NCBI GenBank assembly: GCA_964544145.1
Contig: CAZJAT010000047.1
Coordinates: 1-6,668 of the forward strand
Direction: 5' to 3'
Origin: CAZJAT01 sp964544145
GTDB taxonomy: Bacteria > Hydrothermota > 32-111
DNA: 6,668 nucleotides
Shown here: positions 1-6,605 of the stretch, one piece after another
Numbering within the stretch: position 1 is the stretch's first letter
Layout: every line of letters starts with the position of its first letter
Position numbers and translations under genes: made by a program
The notes under the pieces: model-generated
Databases searched by the model: none
The model's input: only the letters and a program-made list of their open reading frames with translations
Told to the model about the DNA's origin: nothing

Positions 1-1959
1 GTTATGGGAACACAGATGAAATCCGGGACTGATATAGAATACCTTGAATCAAATTGGAGGAGTAAACCGAATATCATAGCGCTTAATAATCACCTATTCC
101 CCGGAATCATAAAAGATGATAAGATATACTCAAACATCAATGTTTGTCAGAAATTTCAGAATAAGGATAAGCACTCTTTCAGCAATGAAAACGGAAAGGG
201 GTATTTTGAGATAGGAATAGCAAAGGTGAAAAGCAGAAGTAAGGTGCTTCCGGGCATAATGCTGGGTGATGAGAATGGTAGAGGCAAACTTCATGATATC
301 ATAGAGGATCTGCTGACCAGGGGGTACAGTCAGTCATCTATAGCCATTCTTGTGAGAAACAACCCCGAGGGCAGCATGATAGCAGAAACCCTCTCCGGGA
401 AAGAGATAGCCGGCCAGTCAATAAATATTCTGTCTGCTGACACATTATATATTGAGGATAATCCGTATGTGGATTTCATTATAAGTTTATTGAGATTCTC
501 TATGAACAGCAGTGATCTAAGTGCATTTTTCAGAATAGTATATCTATGGAAAGAGATCAACGGAGATAGTGCCGCATTCAGGAGCGCCGAAAGGTATGCC
601 CTTGACCGGATATCCGAAAACAGGATTAAGAACAGAGGTAAGAAGAAAGATGAGAAAATCCCGATTATCAGTTTCAAACAGATGAGTGAAACACTGGAAA
701 CTCTATGGGGTAAGGCAATTTATGATTGCTACAAGGATAAAATCCTTGCAACTGTTAACAATGTGAGTGTTTTCGAGAGTGTCAATCTTGTGTTGGAGCA
801 AGTAATCAATCCGTTGTGTGATGAATATACGCAGTCCATACCGTATATCAGCAAATTGAGGGATGCGGCATACAGTAGAATGAAAGATGATAATATGCTG
901 TCCTTCATTAATTATTATGATGAATACAAACGCGAAATGAAAATTCCTCCCCCTGCAGGTGGGAATGCCATTACAATATCAACCATACATAAATCAAAGG
1001 GTCTGGCTTATGATGTTGTTATTATACCTTTTGCAAACTGGAAGGATACCAGGAAAGGATTAACAATATATAATGAACCTGAAATGGCAGTGAAGTATTC
1101 AGACTTAGAAAAATATTCCGGAAGCGAGAATCTTATTGCTGACCCTGACGTTAAAGAGATGATTAATGCAATACTTACAAAAGAGAAAGAAATGCTGTTT
1201 GATGATATTAATCTGCTATATGTTGCAATGACCAGGGCAAGGAAAGAGTTATATTTATATACCCGGTATAGTAAGAAGGATAATAATAAACATGCTGACT
1301 CAATAAAAAAGATTTTATCAGCGTTTCTGGACAATTTGAAATCTGACAATATAATTATCAGCGATGACAAGTCGTATCAGCTGACTATTTACTCAGGAGG
1401 CGCAAAGCCGGTTTTTGAGAATGTTGCAGAGGAGAAGGTTACCCTCCTTAAGAATAAACTCACAATAAATAATCATAAAAAGCATATGTTCATTGAGAGA
1501 AAAATGCGTAATCTGATAATGAAAACCAAGGAAACAGATCAAATATCAGAGGGAAACATACTTCACTTTGCATTATCCCTGATAAATCATGCGGATCATA
1601 TTGAACCTGCTGTCATTGAAATGCTGAAAGAGGGATTGATAAATTCAGCAGAGCAGGGAATGTATATCTCCATATTAAGCGAGATCGTAGAAAGTGACGA
1701 GTTCAGGATAATGTTTGACAGCGGATACGAAATTCTCAATGAGAGAAATATTGTCTATAAAAATGAAGTCATAAGACCGGACAGAGTAATGATAAATGAC
1801 AAGGATGTTATGATATTTGATTATAAGACAGGCGTGCATGACGGGAAATATGAAGATCAGGTGAAAAAATATATGAAGGCATATATGGAAATGGGGTATA
1901 ATCCCAAAGGGTATATTGCATACACTGCTGACAAGAAGCTTATTGAGGTGAAATTATGA
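1..1959 (+). CDS. addA: AddA/RecB-like UvrD-family helicase with C-terminal RecB-type nuclease (5' end outside window)
   Basis: This is the C-terminal part of the helicase-nuclease subunit of an AddAB-type recombination complex, which unwinds and trims double-strand DNA ends in the cytoplasm before RecA loading. The frame is open from base 1, so the ATG at base 4 is internal. The Walker A and B motifs (I, Ia, II) must lie upstream. Counting the Met at base 4 as residue 1, superfamily-1 motifs appear in order: motif IV 'ESNWRSKPNII' (15-25), motif V 'TISTIHKSKGLAYDVVIIP' (324-342) and motif VI 'LLYVAMTRARKELYLY' (404-419). A RecB-family nuclease domain follows with an apparently complete active site: GxxxH at G517/H521, D593 in 'RPDRV', D606 and K608 in 'FDYKTG', and Q619/Y623. 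Related proteins are usually about 1,000-1,100 residues, so some 350-450 residues are probably missing. The stop overlaps the start of the next gene. The family call is firm; the AddA name rests on the AddB-like neighbour. Confidence 0.93.
   Translation, partial: VMGTQMKSGTDIEYLESNWRSKPNIIALNNHLFPGIIKDDKIYSNINVCQKFQNKDKHSFSNENGKGYFEIGIAKVKSRSKVLPGIMLGDENGRGKLHDIIEDLLTRGYSQSSIAILVRNNPEGSMIAETLSGKEIAGQSINILSADTLYIEDNPYVDFIISLLRFSMNSSDLSAFFRIVYLWKEINGDSAAFRSAERYALDRISENRIKNRGKKKDEKIPIISFKQMSETLETLWGKAIYDCYKDKILATVNNVSVFESVNLVLEQVINPLCDEYTQSIPYISKLRDAAYSRMKDDNMLSFINYYDEYKREMKIPPPAGGNAITISTIHKSKGLAYDVVIIPFANWKDTRKGLTIYNEPEMAVKYSDLEKYSGSENLIADPDVKEMINAILTKEKEMLFDDINLLYVAMTRARKELYLYTRYSKKDNNKHADSIKKILSAFLDNLKSDNIIISDDKSYQLTIYSGGAKPVFENVAEEKVTLLKNKLTINNHKKHMFIERKMRNLIMKTKETDQISEGNILHFALSLINHADHIEPAVIEMLKEGLINSAEQGMYISILSEIVESDEFRIMFDSGYEILNERNIVYKNEVIRPDRVMINDKDVMIFDYKTGVHDGKYEDQVKKYMKAYMEMGYNPKGYIAYTADKKLIEVKL
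1945..1950 (+). promoter_or_regulatory. Ribosome binding site of the AddB-like gene, inside the end of addA
   Basis: GAGGTG lies 5 bases before the ATG at 1956 and inside the last codons of the upstream gene. The start and stop overlap as ATGA (1956-1959). This arrangement supports ATG 1956 as the true start and suggests translational coupling, which would keep the two subunits in balanced amounts. Confidence 0.75.
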
Positions 1960-4658
1960 GATTTTTAAAGCATGTCTATGAAAAAGCAATAACATACAAA
2001 ACCAAAGATACGACAATAATATTGCCGTCACAAAGGGCATGTGTATATATGATTGAGGAATTCAAAAAGAGCGGAAAGACAGGATTTCTTCCTGATATTA
2101 TTACAATGGACAGGTTTGTGCAGAAAATGAGCGGTTTACAGACTGAAGATCCTATCAATACAGCACTATATGCATACAAGATATACTGCAGGCACCTTGA
2201 AGATATAAAGGATTTTAACGCATTTATCCCTGTCTTCTCAATGATGCAGAATGATTTCAATGACATAGACATGTATGGAGTTGAATTTGATTCCCTGAAT
2301 AGCCTTGAGGATATAGCAGGTCTTGAATATAAGAAGGGTATATATGCTGAAAGGTATTTTAATGTCATGGGGGTGTTCAGGCATATTTACAGAGAATTGA
2401 ATGAAGAACTGAAATCAAGGGGAACAGGATACAGGGGTATAATATACAAGGCTGCCCTGAATAGAATCAATGAAATAGAAGTGCCCGGAAACATCATCTT
2501 TGCGGGGTTCAATATTCTCACTCCCGTGGAGAGGGAAATAGTAGACATATTGATTAAAAAATCACATGTGGATATTTTATTCAGCATACCGGAAATACTT
2601 CTAAAAAATAAGCATGAGGCGGCTTTTTTCATAAATGAATATATGACAAAATGGCGTAAAAATGCTGCCAATATAGAATGCAGTACGAATGAGAAAATAA
2701 ACATATATGAATATTCAATGCCTACAGATCAGGTGAAAATACTTGAGGAGGTTTTTGAATCAGAGAACGGGGCAGTGGTCTTGTGTGATGAATCACTTAT
2801 GATACCTGCTGTGAACGGCATTCCTGCGCATATTAAAAAAATCAACATTACAATGGGATACCCGATACAATTAACCCCTGCATTCAGATTCTACAAATCA
2901 ATAATGCGGCTTCATATTAATAAAACCAACAGTGGCTTTCACAGAAAGGACATTATTGATTTGATTGAAAACAGATATATGATTGATTTGCTCAGAGGGA
3001 AAAAACAGGCGGTTAGGGGCAGGCTTAATAATATTAAGGACATATATATTGATTCTGAATCCTTATTCTCGGAAATTATCAATGTGCAGGAAATCGGTAA
3101 TCTATTCAACTGGTATGATGATACTGGGAATCTGCTGCCGCCCACGGAAATTATTGACAAACTGATTTCAATATATCAGGAATCGGGTGAAACATACACA
3201 AATGATAAGAAAGACAATGACCAGTTGAAAGAAAGTATTTTGATAAAAATGGTGACTGTATTTAACAGATTGATTACAGTCTTCAGTGAGGAGAAGGATA
3301 TAATAAGGCATAATTCTGTTGGCAATCTGGATTCACTTATAACAGGCATATTGACAGATATGAATATCCCGTTTTCCGGCGACCCGCTGCAGGATTTCCA
3401 AATAATGGGCTTGCTGGAAACAAGATGCCTTAATTTTGACAGAGTGGTTATAATGTCAGTGAATGAGGGCATAATACCGAAAGGGAAAAACACAAATTCC
3501 TTTATTCCGTTTGAAGCAAGAGAAACATGGCGTCTGCCGACATATCGTGATAATGATAAACTGTTTTCATATTATTTCTACAATCTTATATTGAGCAGCA
3601 AGGAAACATATATAACGTATGCAAACTCCGGTGATGAGAATTATACCGAACGGAGTAGATTTATTGAGCAGCTGGAATGGGAAAGCAGAGAAGACGGAAT
3701 TTTCAAGACCTATAATTTCAGCCCTGTATTTGATATAACAAGCGCCGGTAATATAAAAGGGATAAATGAGATAAAGAAAACTGAAGAGATGATAGATATA
3801 TTAAAGGGCGGCAGCTTTTCCTATTCCGGTATATCGTCATACATCAGAAATCCAATAGATTATTATATGAATTATGTACTGGGCATAAGAGAGGAAAATG
3901 AGATAGACGAGATAGGATATAAAGAGATAGGCACTGCCGCGCATGATGTACTTGAAGAACTGCTGAAAACCCAAATAGGCAATATATATGATGGCAGTTC
4001 GATACGGCTGAATGAGCTTCACATAGATGAGCTCATAGATGCGGATTTTAAAAAAATGAACATTATGGACAGCAGCAAGGGTAAACCCTTTATCATGAAA
4101 AGGGCTATAAGGGAAATGGTCAAGAATTTTCTTGAGAAAGATATTGAACGCAGTAAAGGTAAAACAACACTGCTGGAGCTTGAAAATAAAATGACAGCGT
4201 CCTATGAATTGGCAAATGATAAACTGAACCTATTCGGAAGATTTGACAGAATAGAAGAAGTTGATGATAGGGTGATGATAATGGACTACAAAACAGGGAC
4301 TGTTGAAAAGAGAGAATTGAGGATAGACATGGATGAAGACTTTGAACAGAAACCCATAATTGATATTGCAGAATGGAAGGACAAATTGAATCAGGACAAG
4401 AAATTCCAGTTGTTGTTCTACGGTTATGTGGCATGCCGTCAGGAGGGCTGGGAAAACAGGAAGTTAAATATGGGCATATATTCATTGAGGAATCCTTCTG
4501 AAGTATTTTATCTCACTGATATGAATGGCGATCCGATTGTTTATACTAAGGGATCCGTAATCGACAATGCATTTGAATCGGTTATGAAAGGTATTATAAC
4601 AGAGATGCTGGATATCAACATTCCATTCAAGCATATTGAGAGAGGGGAGTGGGGGTAA
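1956..4658 (+). CDS. addB: AddB-like helicase/nuclease partner subunit, PD-(D/E)XK nuclease family
   Basis: This is the second subunit of the AddAB-type end-processing complex: a helicase-like scaffold carrying a C-terminal RecB-family nuclease. The N-terminus has 'TIILPSQRACVYM' (19-31) where an ATPase would have a Walker A loop, and no GxxxxGK[ST] is present, so this subunit probably does not hydrolyse ATP through that site, as is common in AddB proteins of Bacteroidota. Residues 484-512 ('MGLLETRCLNFDRVVIMSV', then NEGIIPKGKN) match the conserved AddB helicase-like core. The nuclease domain starts near 'FSYSGISSYIRNPIDYY' (621-637). Its motifs are G659/H663, E741 or E743, D764 in 'GRFDR', D777/K779 in 'MDYKTG', and Q818/Y822, so catalysis looks intact. 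The iron-sulfur cysteines known in Bacillus AddB are absent: N632 stands where a cysteine is usual, and the protein ends at 'FKHIERGEWG' with no CxxC...C tail. At 900 residues it is slightly short of the roughly 950 usual. The heptamer array begins 3 bp after the stop. Confidence 0.9.
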   Translation: MRFLKHVYEKAITYKTKDTTIILPSQRACVYMIEEFKKSGKTGFLPDIITMDRFVQKMSGLQTEDPINTALYAYKIYCRHLEDIKDFNAFIPVFSMMQNDFNDIDMYGVEFDSLNSLEDIAGLEYKKGIYAERYFNVMGVFRHIYRELNEELKSRGTGYRGIIYKAALNRINEIEVPGNIIFAGFNILTPVEREIVDILIKKSHVDILFSIPEILLKNKHEAAFFINEYMTKWRKNAANIECSTNEKINIYEYSMPTDQVKILEEVFESENGAVVLCDESLMIPAVNGIPAHIKKINITMGYPIQLTPAFRFYKSIMRLHINKTNSGFHRKDIIDLIENRYMIDLLRGKKQAVRGRLNNIKDIYIDSESLFSEIINVQEIGNLFNWYDDTGNLLPPTEIIDKLISIYQESGETYTNDKKDNDQLKESILIKMVTVFNRLITVFSEEKDIIRHNSVGNLDSLITGILTDMNIPFSGDPLQDFQIMGLLETRCLNFDRVVIMSVNEGIIPKGKNTNSFIPFEARETWRLPTYRDNDKLFSYYFYNLILSSKETYITYANSGDENYTERSRFIEQLEWESREDGIFKTYNFSPVFDITSAGNIKGINEIKKTEEMIDILKGGSFSYSGISSYIRNPIDYYMNYVLGIREENEIDEIGYKEIGTAAHDVLEELLKTQIGNIYDGSSIRLNELHIDELIDADFKKMNIMDSSKGKPFIMKRAIREMVKNFLEKDIERSKGKTTLLELENKMTASYELANDKLNLFGRFDRIEEVDDRVMIMDYKTGTVEKRELRIDMDEDFEQKPIIDIAEWKDKLNQDKKFQLLFYGYVACRQEGWENRKLNMGIYSLRNPSEVFYLTDMNGDPIVYTKGSVIDNAFESVMKGIITEMLDINIPFKHIERGEWG

Positions 4659-4660
4659 GG

Positions 4661-4846
4661 AAAGTTACAAGTTACAAGATTCAAGTTACAAGATTCAAGT
4701 TACAAGATTCAAGATTCAAGATTCAAGATTCAAGATTCAAGATTCAAGATTCAAGTTACAAGATTCAAGTTACAAGATTCAAGATTCAAGTTACAAGATT
4801 CAAGTTACAAGATTCAAGATTCAAGATTCAAGATTCAAGATTCAAG
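4661..4846 (+). repeat. Heptanucleotide tandem array of two alternating unit types, CAAGTTA and CAAGATT
   Basis: From 4668 to 4842 there are 25 uninterrupted 7-bp units with no mismatch to one of two types: T = CAAGTTA (7 copies) or A = CAAGATT (18 copies). The order is TATATAAAAAAATATAATATAAAAA. An imperfect unit AAAGTTA (4661-4667) precedes it, and a partial CAAG (4843-4846) runs into the sequence gap, so the true right end is unknown. T is always followed by A. The block TATAA occurs at 4682-4716, 4752-4786 and 4787-4821, the last two being an exact 35-bp tandem duplication. The plus strand has no stop codon in any frame because no TAA, TAG or TGA forms across unit joints. The minus strand has stops in all frames. 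The units contain CAAG but no CTTG, so a plus-strand transcript would have little self-pairing. It is not CRISPR, since there are no spacers and the period is far too short. Confidence 0.97.
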
Positions 4847-4946
4847 NNNNNNNNNNNNNNNNNNNNNNNNNNNNNNNNNNNNNNNNNNNNNNNNNNNNNN
4901 NNNNNNNNNNNNNNNNNNNNNNNNNNNNNNNNNNNNNNNNNNNNNN
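4847..4946. other. Assembly gap of 100 N inside or just after the tandem array
   Basis: Exactly 100 undetermined bases follow a partial repeat unit. A round 100 is the usual placeholder for a scaffold gap of unknown size, so distances across it should not be trusted. The array most likely exceeded the read length or collapsed during assembly. The sequence to the right (AGGCGGGATG...) is not CAAG heptamer, so the array ends somewhere within the gap. Confidence 0.97.
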
Positions 4947-5005
4947 AGGCGGGATGAATAGACGAATAAAACGGGCAGTAAATCAAATTCAGCAAAACAT
5001 GAAAA

Positions 5006-5026
5006 ACGGACAACGGAGAACAGAGA
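5006..5026 (+). repeat. Short degenerate heptamer repeat, ACGGACA-like
   Basis: Three successive 7-bp units read ACGGACA, ACGGAGA and ACAGAGA, each differing from the one before by a single base. They then decay into a GAAAGAGAGGGGAG purine run. The copy number is low, so this could be chance low complexity. It is listed because it shares the period of the main array 160 bases to the left of it. Confidence 0.45.
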
Positions 5027-5062
5027 GAAAGAGAGGGGAGAGGTGTGGGTACACTACATTGC

Positions 5063-5096
5063 GAATTAAGAATCAGAATTACGAATTGGGGATTAG
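5063..5096 (+). repeat. Short degenerate heptamer repeat, GAATTAM-like
   Basis: Successive units read GAATTAA, GAATCA (one base short), GAATTAC, GAATTGG and GGATTAG, so the period is 7, 6, 7, 7 and 7 bases. The sequence differs from both the CAAG array and the ACGG stretch but the unit length is the same. It looks like a decayed short tandem repeat rather than a protein-coding or RNA segment. Confidence 0.5.
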
Positions 5097-5231
5097 AAAT
5101 ACATAGGTACAATGTACAGAGAATGAATCCTGGTTGAATGTGTCTATGGTAAAGGTAAACAAGGTCCAGTATATAAAAAATTAATAATTAAAAAACATAT
5201 TGGGATTATAGATACTGAATCCTCTTTATAT

Positions 5232-6590
5232 CTATTGGGAGACAGTCTCAGTTACTCTATCATTGTTTTTAAATAATTTATCAATATTGAATAATTGATT
5301 TAATAACACAGCCAATATTGTTGTTGTAGGCAATGGGTCTGTGAAGAATACTTGAATAAATTCAGGAGCCCTTGAATATAAGCTTGGTAAGAATCCTGTA
5401 CTTAAACCGAAAAACAGTGATATTCCTACAACAAATGTCTTGCGGGAATCCCACTTCTCGCTGAACATTTCAATAAGACCAGTACATATCATGAAACATC
5501 CGGAGAATATGATGGAAGCACCTAACACTGGCTTTGGCATAACGGATAATATTGAAATAATCTTTGGACAAAATGCAAGTATGACAAAAATAACTCCTGC
5601 ACCTACACTTATCCATCTGCTGACTACTTTTGTAGCTCCTGCTAATCCAATATTACTGGAAGATGTATCTACAGCCATTCCGCCAAGTAAACCAGCCAAA
5701 GCTGTAGAAAAACCGTCAGCTAATAATCCTTTGCGAATAGGTGTGAAATTGGGTTCTTTTAGATCAGGTTCAGATATTTTCTGAGCTGCTAAGAGATTAC
5801 CAAATGATTTTAATGAACCGCTTATGGCTATTACAACAAATGGGATTATCATCTTTAAATCAAATTTGATTCCTCTGAATTCAGGTCCTATAACAGGTAA
5901 TGAAAAAAGTGAAAAATCTTTCACTGCTAAAATATTCTGCCAGTATTCAGGGATCAGTATAAGTGCAAGTATCCAACCTGAGAGCATGCCAATAAGTAAG
6001 CAATACATCTTAATAAGTCCTTTCCCCCATAGATTAGTTAAAACCATTACTAATAATGAAAACAGACCTACAATAATATCTAAATTTCTGATTGCATCAC
6101 CCTGAAAGGTGAGCCCGAAAAAAGACGTGACTGATGATTTGATTACACTTATACCAACCATGGTTACAACTAGACCTACAATAAATGTAGGAAATACTTT
6201 TTTCATTTTTTGTATTACAGGAGCCATAGCCATTTCAACCAATCCTGCAATTATTATCATTCCTCTCATCAAAGGAAGACCGCCTACCCAAGCGGCAGAC
6301 AAGGATAGACTAAAATATGATGGGCCGCATAAATTAGGGCACAGATAACCGGAACCTATAAATGGCAACCCAACAGATTGTACAATAGAACCTAATCCTG
6401 CTGCCAGCATAGAGAATGCAATCAGTGAATTAGTAAAGTCATGTGAACCATTCATCTGACTAGCAAAGAGTATGGGAAGTCCGAGTGACATTACCATAAG
6501 AAGCACATGTTGAAATGATAGTACAAACAAATGTCCTACAGGGGGTACCTGATTTACAGAATATTCATATTTTTTACCGATTTTCTCCAT
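5232..6590 (-). CDS. NCS2/NAT-family nucleobase (xanthine/uracil-type) permease with altered binding-site residues
   Basis: This is an inner-membrane nucleobase:cation symporter of the NCS2 (nucleobase-ascorbate transporter) family, 452 residues, a normal length. It is strongly hydrophobic, with about 14 membrane segments roughly at 20-42, 54-74, 88-100, 105-125, 133-150, 168-187, 192-213, 246-270, 288-306, 310-321, 326-345, 350-375, 383-404 and 417-437. Family hallmarks are the QH pair in segment 1 (Q27-H28 in 'LSFQHVLL') and the NAT signature in segment 10, S312-N-I-G-L-A-G-A-T-K321, which fits N-x-G-x4-T-[RKG]. Compared with UraA, segment 8 'SLKSFGN' has K261 where the substrate-binding glutamate (E241 of UraA) should be, and segment 10 has S312 in place of E290 or the usual Gln. 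Xanthine, uric acid and uracil are all possible substrates; I cannot choose, and the changes may mean an unusual one. The ATG at 6590 is backed by a good ribosome site, and the gene follows another by 15 bp, so the two are probably co-transcribed. Confidence 0.92.
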   Translation of the reverse strand: MEKIGKKYEYSVNQVPPVGHLFVLSFQHVLLMVMSLGLPILFASQMNGSHDFTNSLIAFSMLAAGLGSIVQSVGLPFIGSGYLCPNLCGPSYFSLSLSAAWVGGLPLMRGMIIIAGLVEMAMAPVIQKMKKVFPTFIVGLVVTMVGISVIKSSVTSFFGLTFQGDAIRNLDIIVGLFSLLVMVLTNLWGKGLIKMYCLLIGMLSGWILALILIPEYWQNILAVKDFSLFSLPVIGPEFRGIKFDLKMIIPFVVIAISGSLKSFGNLLAAQKISEPDLKEPNFTPIRKGLLADGFSTALAGLLGGMAVDTSSSNIGLAGATKVVSRWISVGAGVIFVILAFCPKIISILSVMPKPVLGASIIFSGCFMICTGLIEMFSEKWDSRKTFVVGISLFFGLSTGFLPSLYSRAPEFIQVFFTDPLPTTTILAVLLNQLFNIDKLFKNNDRVTETVSQ

Positions 6591-6597
6591 AAATTGG

Positions 6598-6602
6598 CTC
6601 CT
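6598..6602 (-). promoter_or_regulatory. Ribosome binding site of the permease
   Basis: On the minus strand AGGAG stands 7 bases before the ATG at 6590, inside the 15-bp space after the upstream stop codon. It fixes the start and leaves no room for a separate promoter immediately before the permease. Confidence 0.75.
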
Positions 6603-6605
6603 ATT

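Larger units (their letters stand above)
4947..5231. other. Convergent intergenic stretch right of the gap, no supported gene
   Basis: These 285 bases separate the gap from the end of the transporter gene. They hold a purine-rich low-complexity segment (about 5013-5043), two short degenerate heptamer stretches listed separately, and from about 5097 an AT-rich segment with runs of A and T (about 5176-5202). A 50-codon reading frame (ATG 4954 to stop 5104-5106) exists, but its second half is made of the degenerate repeats, so I do not call it a gene. I see no tRNA, no clear promoter and no GC-rich hairpin followed by a T run on either strand. Confidence 0.7.

Noticed and set aside
1..1959. Helicase gene treated as complete from ATG at base 4
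   Set aside because: The frame is open to the window edge and the first visible motif is helicase motif IV. Motifs I-III are required and must lie upstream.
4661..4846. CRISPR array
   Set aside because: The units are 7 bp and directly adjacent, with no spacers, and no cas genes are visible.
4636..4846. Repeat protein encoded by the array
   Set aside because: All forward frames are open simply because the two units contain no stop combinations. The frame overlaps the end of addB and has no start signal of its own.
4954..5106. Possible 50-residue protein starting at ATG 4954 with AGGCGGG just before it
   Set aside because: The purine motif is too close to the ATG, and the second half of the peptide is encoded by low-complexity and degenerate heptamer sequence. 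The composition looks like translated repeat, not a gene.
5046..5117. Inverted repeat TACATTG (5055-5061) / CAATGTA (5110-5116), GGTACA direct repeats, and the near-palindrome GTACAATGTAC (5107-5117), possible mobile element ends
   Set aside because: The matches are only 6-11 bp, do not extend, and enclose about 50 bases of degenerate repeat with no transposase. Chance explains them.
5176..5202. AT-rich segment with TTAATAATTAA as a terminator for the permease
   Set aside because: The inverted repeat has no G:C pairs and would form a very weak stem, so it does not meet the usual form of an intrinsic terminator.
5440..5784. Plus-strand reading frame opposite the permease
   Set aside because: It is antisense to a clear NCS2 permease, with no family resemblance and no ribosome site.
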